Positions 60,933 through 64,000 of a stretch of 64,000 nt of DNA are shown here, piece after piece. The stretch comes from Minicystis rosea. Lineage in GTDB: Bacteria; Myxococcota_A; Polyangia; Polyangiales; Polyangiaceae. The notes beneath the pieces are model-generated. The model saw nothing but the letters and a program-made list of their open reading frames with translations, did not search any database and was not told the origin of the DNA. The DNA is taken from positions 15,639,501-15,703,500 of the forward strand of contig CP016211.1 of NCBI GenBank assembly GCA_001931535.1, written 5' to 3'. The position numbers and the translations under genes were made by a program. Position 1 is the first letter of the stretch. Each line of letters begins with the position of its first letter.

Positions 60933-61349
60933 TCAGCGCGGCGCGAGGCGTTTCGCGAACATCCAGAACTGACCGTCGAGATCCTTGCAGCAGTACATGC
61001 GATCTCCCCACGGCTGGTCGGCGGGCTCCAGCAGCACCTCGGCGCCGGCCGCTCGGGCGCGCGCGCAGTGGGCGTCGACGTCGCCGACGAACACGTAGAC
61101 GCCTCCGTGCAGCGCTTCCAGGGAGCGCGCGCTCTTGACGAGGTTCAGCCCGCCGCCGCCCGCGTGCCCGAGCATGAGCAGGCCCGAGCCGTGATGGAGC
61201 TGCGCGTGGGCGAGGCCGCCCTCGGGGTCGGGGCTGGTGAAGCCGAGCGTGAAGCCGAACGCCTCCTGGAGGAAGCGCGCGGCGGCGGCGACGTCGCTGT
61301 AGAAGAGGTAGGGCGCGAGGGGAGCGGCGGGGGTGGGCTGGGTCGTCAT
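60933..61349 (-). CDS. VOC (glyoxalase/bleomycin-resistance-like) family protein
   Basis: A 138-residue single VOC unit pair: APYLFYSDVAAAARFLQEAF, GFTLGFTSPDPEGGLAHAQL, VYVFVGDVDAHCARARAAGA and CCKDLDGQFWMFAKRL. The pattern FYSDV...AF.F and the C-terminal D.DG..W are typical of PhnB-like VOC proteins. Metal ligands are not all identifiable. Convergent with the NTF2-like gene, with nothing in the 180-base gap. Substrate unknown. Confidence 0.88.
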   Translation of the reverse strand: MTTQPTPAAPLAPYLFYSDVAAAARFLQEAFGFTLGFTSPDPEGGLAHAQLHHGSGLLMLGHAGGGGLNLVKSARSLEALHGGVYVFVGDVDAHCARARAAGAEVLLEPADQPWGDRMYCCKDLDGQFWMFAKRLAPR

Positions 61350-61529
61350 GGAGTCTCCTCGCGCCCGTGTTCGTCCCGCGGCGGCGCGGGATCAAGGGCG
61401 AGCTACGCCATCGAGCCGAGGTGGCGATGAGCATGCGAGCAAGCGGGTGATGTCGGGGGCCGTGGCGTGCTCGGCGTCGTCGCCGGCCCCCGTGCGGCGC
61501 ACCGAAGTGTTTCGCTGCGCAGCCGACCG

Positions 61530-62819
61530 TCACCTCACACGATGCCTGAACCCCGATTGCGCCCGATCGGCGCTGGGGGCGACGAGCCGGACGACGGTGC
61601 GCCGTTTGAGGCGATAGCCGTGCTCGTCGCGCTCGATGACGTCACGGAGCCCCATGCGGCGGAGTTGCGTCAGCGCCACGTAAACGCGGTTCGCCCCTGC
61701 CTCGGCCATGGGCCGCTCGCCGGGCCACCCGGCTTCGAGCAGATCCTGGACGGTCAGCGGCGCCCCCGGCGCCTCACGGTGGCGTTCGATGAGCGCCGTC
61801 ACGATGCGGCCATGGGCCTCTCCAAGCGGGTGTCGCACGCCGTCGACCCCGGCAATCCAGCGTGGCTCGAAGCCGAGGAGCAACTCGGGGGTGTCGACCT
61901 CCGCGCTTTCGGCGGCGCGCTGCGGCGCTCGACCGGCGAGCAAATTCGCGACGAGCTCCGCGAACCCCGCCGGATCGGGCGTGATGCCGCAGAGCTCGTG
62001 GATGCGGCGCTCCACGGCTTCCGCATCGCCGACACTCTTGCGCAGGTGCAGAGGCGCGCGGACGACATGCTGCTCGAACCAACGCAGCAGCTCGAGGAGC
62101 TCGAGGTCCGTGGACCCGCTCTCGCCGCCGAGGGCGCGCACCATGGCCGCGTCGACGTCAATCACGTGGAGCAGCGATCGGCCGAGGAGCGAGAGAGCAA
62201 CGTAGTCGCCCGTCGGGGTCGGCTCGCCGCCGGCCGCGACCTCGGGCGCCTGGAATCCGGAGACCTTGTCGTCGTCGCTCTCGAGCGCGGCGCTCCTCCC
62301 CCAACCCATCACGTACCAGCGCCCTTCGGGCGACAACAGGATGTCGCTGCACGCGATGCGGCCCAGGCAAACGGGCGTGCCGCGCCTGGGATCGATCACA
62401 CCATGGGCTGCTCGCATCACCTGGGAGAGGCTCGCGTGGAGCCCCGCCGCGCTTTCGTGGGGCACCTTCCGGCCTGTTTCGAGCAGAAGGCGGTAGAGGC
62501 CTTCACCGTCGATGACGGCGTCACAGGCCATTTCGAGGTAGGGTATTCCTTCGGCGACGCCGCGCGCCGTCACCTTCGGGATGAGCGGGTGATCGAGGAG
62601 CCCATGCACGCGCGCTCTCTCCGCGAGCGCCGCGGCCGACCACGCCGCACCAACGGACGTGTCGGGGACGAGCACCACACAAGCTCTCTCATCCACGGCG
62701 CGCCTCGCCGAAACGAGCCGGAGCGAGCCGCGGGCCCGGATGATTCGTGGGGTTAGATATCGACCGAGCCATACGGATTGCGGACCATTCGAAATCGCCG
62801 TGCCCCTGCAGGACGTCAT
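61530..62819 (-). CDS. Pseudokinase fused to a winged-helix DNA-binding domain
   Basis: A 429-residue protein. The N-terminal 280 residues follow a Ser/Thr kinase plan (VCLVPD-like strand, HPLIPKVTARGVAEGIPYLE hinge, RIACSDILLSPEGRWYVMGW loop, FQAPEVAAGGEPTPTGDYVA), but the catalytic Asp of HRD and the DFG Asp are missing (RIACSDILL, MGWG), so it should not phosphorylate. The C-terminal 95 residues are a winged helix of the OmpR/SARP type (HGRIVTALIERHREAPGAPL, ANRVYVALTQLRRMGLRDVI, DEHGYRLKRR). ATG at 62819 begins the conserved region; earlier starts only add atypical sequence. Likely a transcription factor with a kinase-like sensor. Confidence 0.8.
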   Translation of the reverse strand: MTSCRGTAISNGPQSVWLGRYLTPRIIRARGSLRLVSARRAVDERACVVLVPDTSVGAAWSAAALAERARVHGLLDHPLIPKVTARGVAEGIPYLEMACDAVIDGEGLYRLLLETGRKVPHESAAGLHASLSQVMRAAHGVIDPRRGTPVCLGRIACSDILLSPEGRWYVMGWGRSAALESDDDKVSGFQAPEVAAGGEPTPTGDYVALSLLGRSLLHVIDVDAAMVRALGGESGSTDLELLELLRWFEQHVVRAPLHLRKSVGDAEAVERRIHELCGITPDPAGFAELVANLLAGRAPQRAAESAEVDTPELLLGFEPRWIAGVDGVRHPLGEAHGRIVTALIERHREAPGAPLTVQDLLEAGWPGERPMAEAGANRVYVALTQLRRMGLRDVIERDEHGYRLKRRTVVRLVAPSADRAQSGFRHRVR

Positions 62820-63233
62820 TGCTTGTGCCTCGTAGATGCGTGGTGGGTGGTAAGAGCGCGCGTGTGCGCCGAGAACGCGCGCGCGCGTCCGGATCACGGC
62901 ACCCCAGGCCACGCAGACTGCCGGGAGAGAGGCCACAAGCGATCTTAACAAGAAATAAGATGTGGAATTCGTTCGGCTCACCCACCATCGCTGCGTTCGC
63001 AGACAGGGAGCGTCGCCCCGTTGGGCACAGCGAGTGTGTCGGGGCGAGCCAGCGAGCGTGGTAAACAAATATTCTTTTCAGCACTGGGCGCGGCGCCCTC
63101 TCGTGAGATACGTATTCAGAGCGAGCCCGAGGCCCCAATGGCTTTGGGCCTGTAGGGGTGTGTTTTTCATGTGGTCCAATGGTTCGACCTGGCTCACCGC
63201 GGCGCCGTCGTGTCCGCCGGAGCGCCGGATCCG
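62820..63233. other. Divergent regulatory gap with an AT-rich inverted repeat
   Basis: About 410 bases between divergent regulators. It includes two AT-rich patches, unusual here: ATCTTA (62942-62947) with TAAGAT (62956-62961), an inverted repeat eight bases apart, and AAACAAATATTCTTTTC near 63064. These are plausible promoter or operator sequences for one or both genes. A GTG at 63171 would lengthen the sigma-factor gene into this region. Confidence 0.45.
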
Positions 63234-63917
63234 ATGAGCGCGGCGCCCTCTTTCATCGACTCTGCTCGCCCCGGCGAGAAGGACGCGGGTGTGCTCGAAA
63301 CCCTCTCTGACCCAGGAGACAGCGTGGATCGATCCGAGGACCTCGACGCCGAAGGCGCGCTCTTGCATTGCTGGGCCGAGCAGCGGGACGATCTCCTCCG
63401 CTTCTGCCGGCGATCGCTGGGTCGAGCCGACGGCGAGGAGGCCTTCAGCCGAGCAACGTTGTCGATGCTCCGCGCCGCCGTCGCGATGGGGGCCGTCCGC
63501 CGCCCAGCGGCCTGGCTCCAGTTGCTCGTCCATCGCGCGTGCGTGGACGTCCACCGCGAGCGCGCGCGGCGCGAAAGGCTCCTCTTGCTCACCCATCGAG
63601 GGGACGACCTCGTCGAGCTCGCGATACCCCACCACGCCGTCTGCGATCCCGAGCAAACCATCCTCGATCGCGAGGCGCTCGTCCGGCTGGAGAGTGCCAT
63701 TCGCGCATTGCCGCACGCGCTGCGCGCCCCCTTCCTCCTGCGCGTCGAAGACGAGCTGTCGTACGCCGACATGGCCGCGCGCCTCTTCGAGTCCGAGGAG
63801 AGCCTGCGCAAGCGCGTGCAGATCGCCCGCCGGCTCCTGCGGCGCTCGGCCCTCTCCGACGAAACGAACACCTCCGCAGCACCCGACGAGACACCCCTAC
63901 CGGAGCACGCGGCATGA
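63234..63917 (+). CDS. ECF-type sigma factor (second)
   Basis: A 227-residue sigma-70-family protein. Region 2: LLHCWAEQRDDLLRFCRRSL, GRADGEEAFSRATLSMLRAA, RRPAAWLQLLVHRACVDVHR. Region 4: RLESAIRALPHALRAPFLLR, VEDELSYADMAARLFESEES, LRKRVQIARRLLRR. Region 2 departs from the usual DxxQE(T/V)F pattern (GRADGEEAFSRA), so promoter specificity may be unusual. ATG at 63234 has GGAG upstream; GTG at 63171 is an alternative. Its stop overlaps the next gene by four bases. Confidence 0.82.
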   Translation: MSAAPSFIDSARPGEKDAGVLETLSDPGDSVDRSEDLDAEGALLHCWAEQRDDLLRFCRRSLGRADGEEAFSRATLSMLRAAVAMGAVRRPAAWLQLLVHRACVDVHRERARRERLLLLTHRGDDLVELAIPHHAVCDPEQTILDREALVRLESAIRALPHALRAPFLLRVEDELSYADMAARLFESEESLRKRVQIARRLLRRSALSDETNTSAAPDETPLPEHAA

Positions 63918-64000
63918 GCGACGCGAGAGATCGATTGGACCTCTTCCTCGCCGACGCCGACGAGCGCCGCCCCGTCCTCGAAGAGGGCTTGCCCGGCAAC
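63914..64000 (+). CDS. Start of a gene coupled to the ECF sigma factor (partial)
   Basis: ATG at 63914 overlaps the sigma stop as ATGA; 29 codons are visible to the right edge (MSDARDRLDLFLADADERRP, VLEEGLPGN). Position suggests an anti-sigma or membrane regulator, but the visible part shows no domain. Residues 8-27 match residues 4-23 of the caspase-fold protease at 14 of 20 positions. Confidence 0.6.
   Translation, partial: MSDARDRLDLFLADADERRPVLEEGLPGN

Noticed and set aside
1..64000. tRNA or rRNA genes
   Set aside because: No cloverleaf-like or rRNA-like segment was recognised in any gap; a covariance-model scan would be needed to exclude small RNAs.

Overview
The window is uniformly GC-rich and looks like accessory chromosome from a large-genome myxobacterium, most likely Polyangiales (Sorangiineae). 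That placement is an inference. It rests on gene content: Cys-rich lipoproteins with repeated DNDCDG motifs, a pseudokinase fused to a winged helix, ECF sigma/FecR units, long WD40-STAND and CHAT proteins, pentapeptide-repeat spike adaptors and phage-tail-like machines.

Layout. (1) 1-15.66 kb, minus strand: a tightly packed contractile injection system operon of the extracellular (Afp/PVC-like) type. In transcription order it encodes a DUF4255 protein, an Ig-like protein, two sheaths (the second with a one-base frameshift), tube, small tail-assembly protein, DUF6760, second tube, Pro/Ala-rich protein, LysM protein, gpD-like hub, gpV-like spike, PAAR-like tip, gp25, and two baseplate-J-like proteins. 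The last baseplate protein carries an array of bacterial Ig-like repeats and runs off the left edge. The AAA+ ATPase and tail fibres usual for such loci are not seen. (2) 16.9-26.7 kb, plus strand: an outer-membrane-type protein, a phosphoesterase lipoprotein, an ECF sigma/FecR/barrel unit with overlapping genes, and a frameshifted Cys-rich lipoprotein. (3) 27.2-35.8 kb: a candidate class I lanthipeptide locus with TetR, LanC, a 61-residue precursor, a phenylacetate-CoA-ligase-like adenylating enzyme, full-length LanB and an unknown protein with a histone-H1-like tail. It has paired palindromic sites and strong hairpins around the precursor gene. (4) 35.8-46.3 kb: a decayed transposase, then a type VI secretion spike island (VgrG, DUF2169-pentapeptide fusion, pentapeptide protein, DUF3540, PAAR-like DUF4150, small unknown), with a convergent second DUF2169 protein carrying long repeats and a frameshift. 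(5) 46.5-58.6 kb: a minus-strand operon of a CHAT protease with a SIR2-like tail and a STAND NTPase with 16 WD40 repeats. Divergent from it are a peptidoglycan-binding protein, a papain-like protein, a metallophosphoesterase and a second caspase-fold protease with a C-terminal helix-turn-helix. (6) 58.9-64 kb: a MarR/dienelactone-hydrolase/NTF2-like unit, a VOC protein, a pseudokinase-winged-helix regulator, and an ECF sigma gene coupled to a gene cut by the right edge.

How parts may work together (inference). Region 1 would build a contractile particle. Region 4 would provide a T6SS spike and its loading adaptors, although no T6SS sheath or membrane complex is in the window. Region 3 would make a modified peptide in which an adenylating enzyme adds a step not typical of class I lanthipeptides. 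In region 5 the STAND-WD40 protein could sense a signal and switch on the CHAT protease, as in bacterial conflict systems.

Three genes share the same defect, one missing base in a short purine or G/C run, although the reading resumes in another frame with full conservation. Base-call errors should be excluded before calling any of them pseudogenes.
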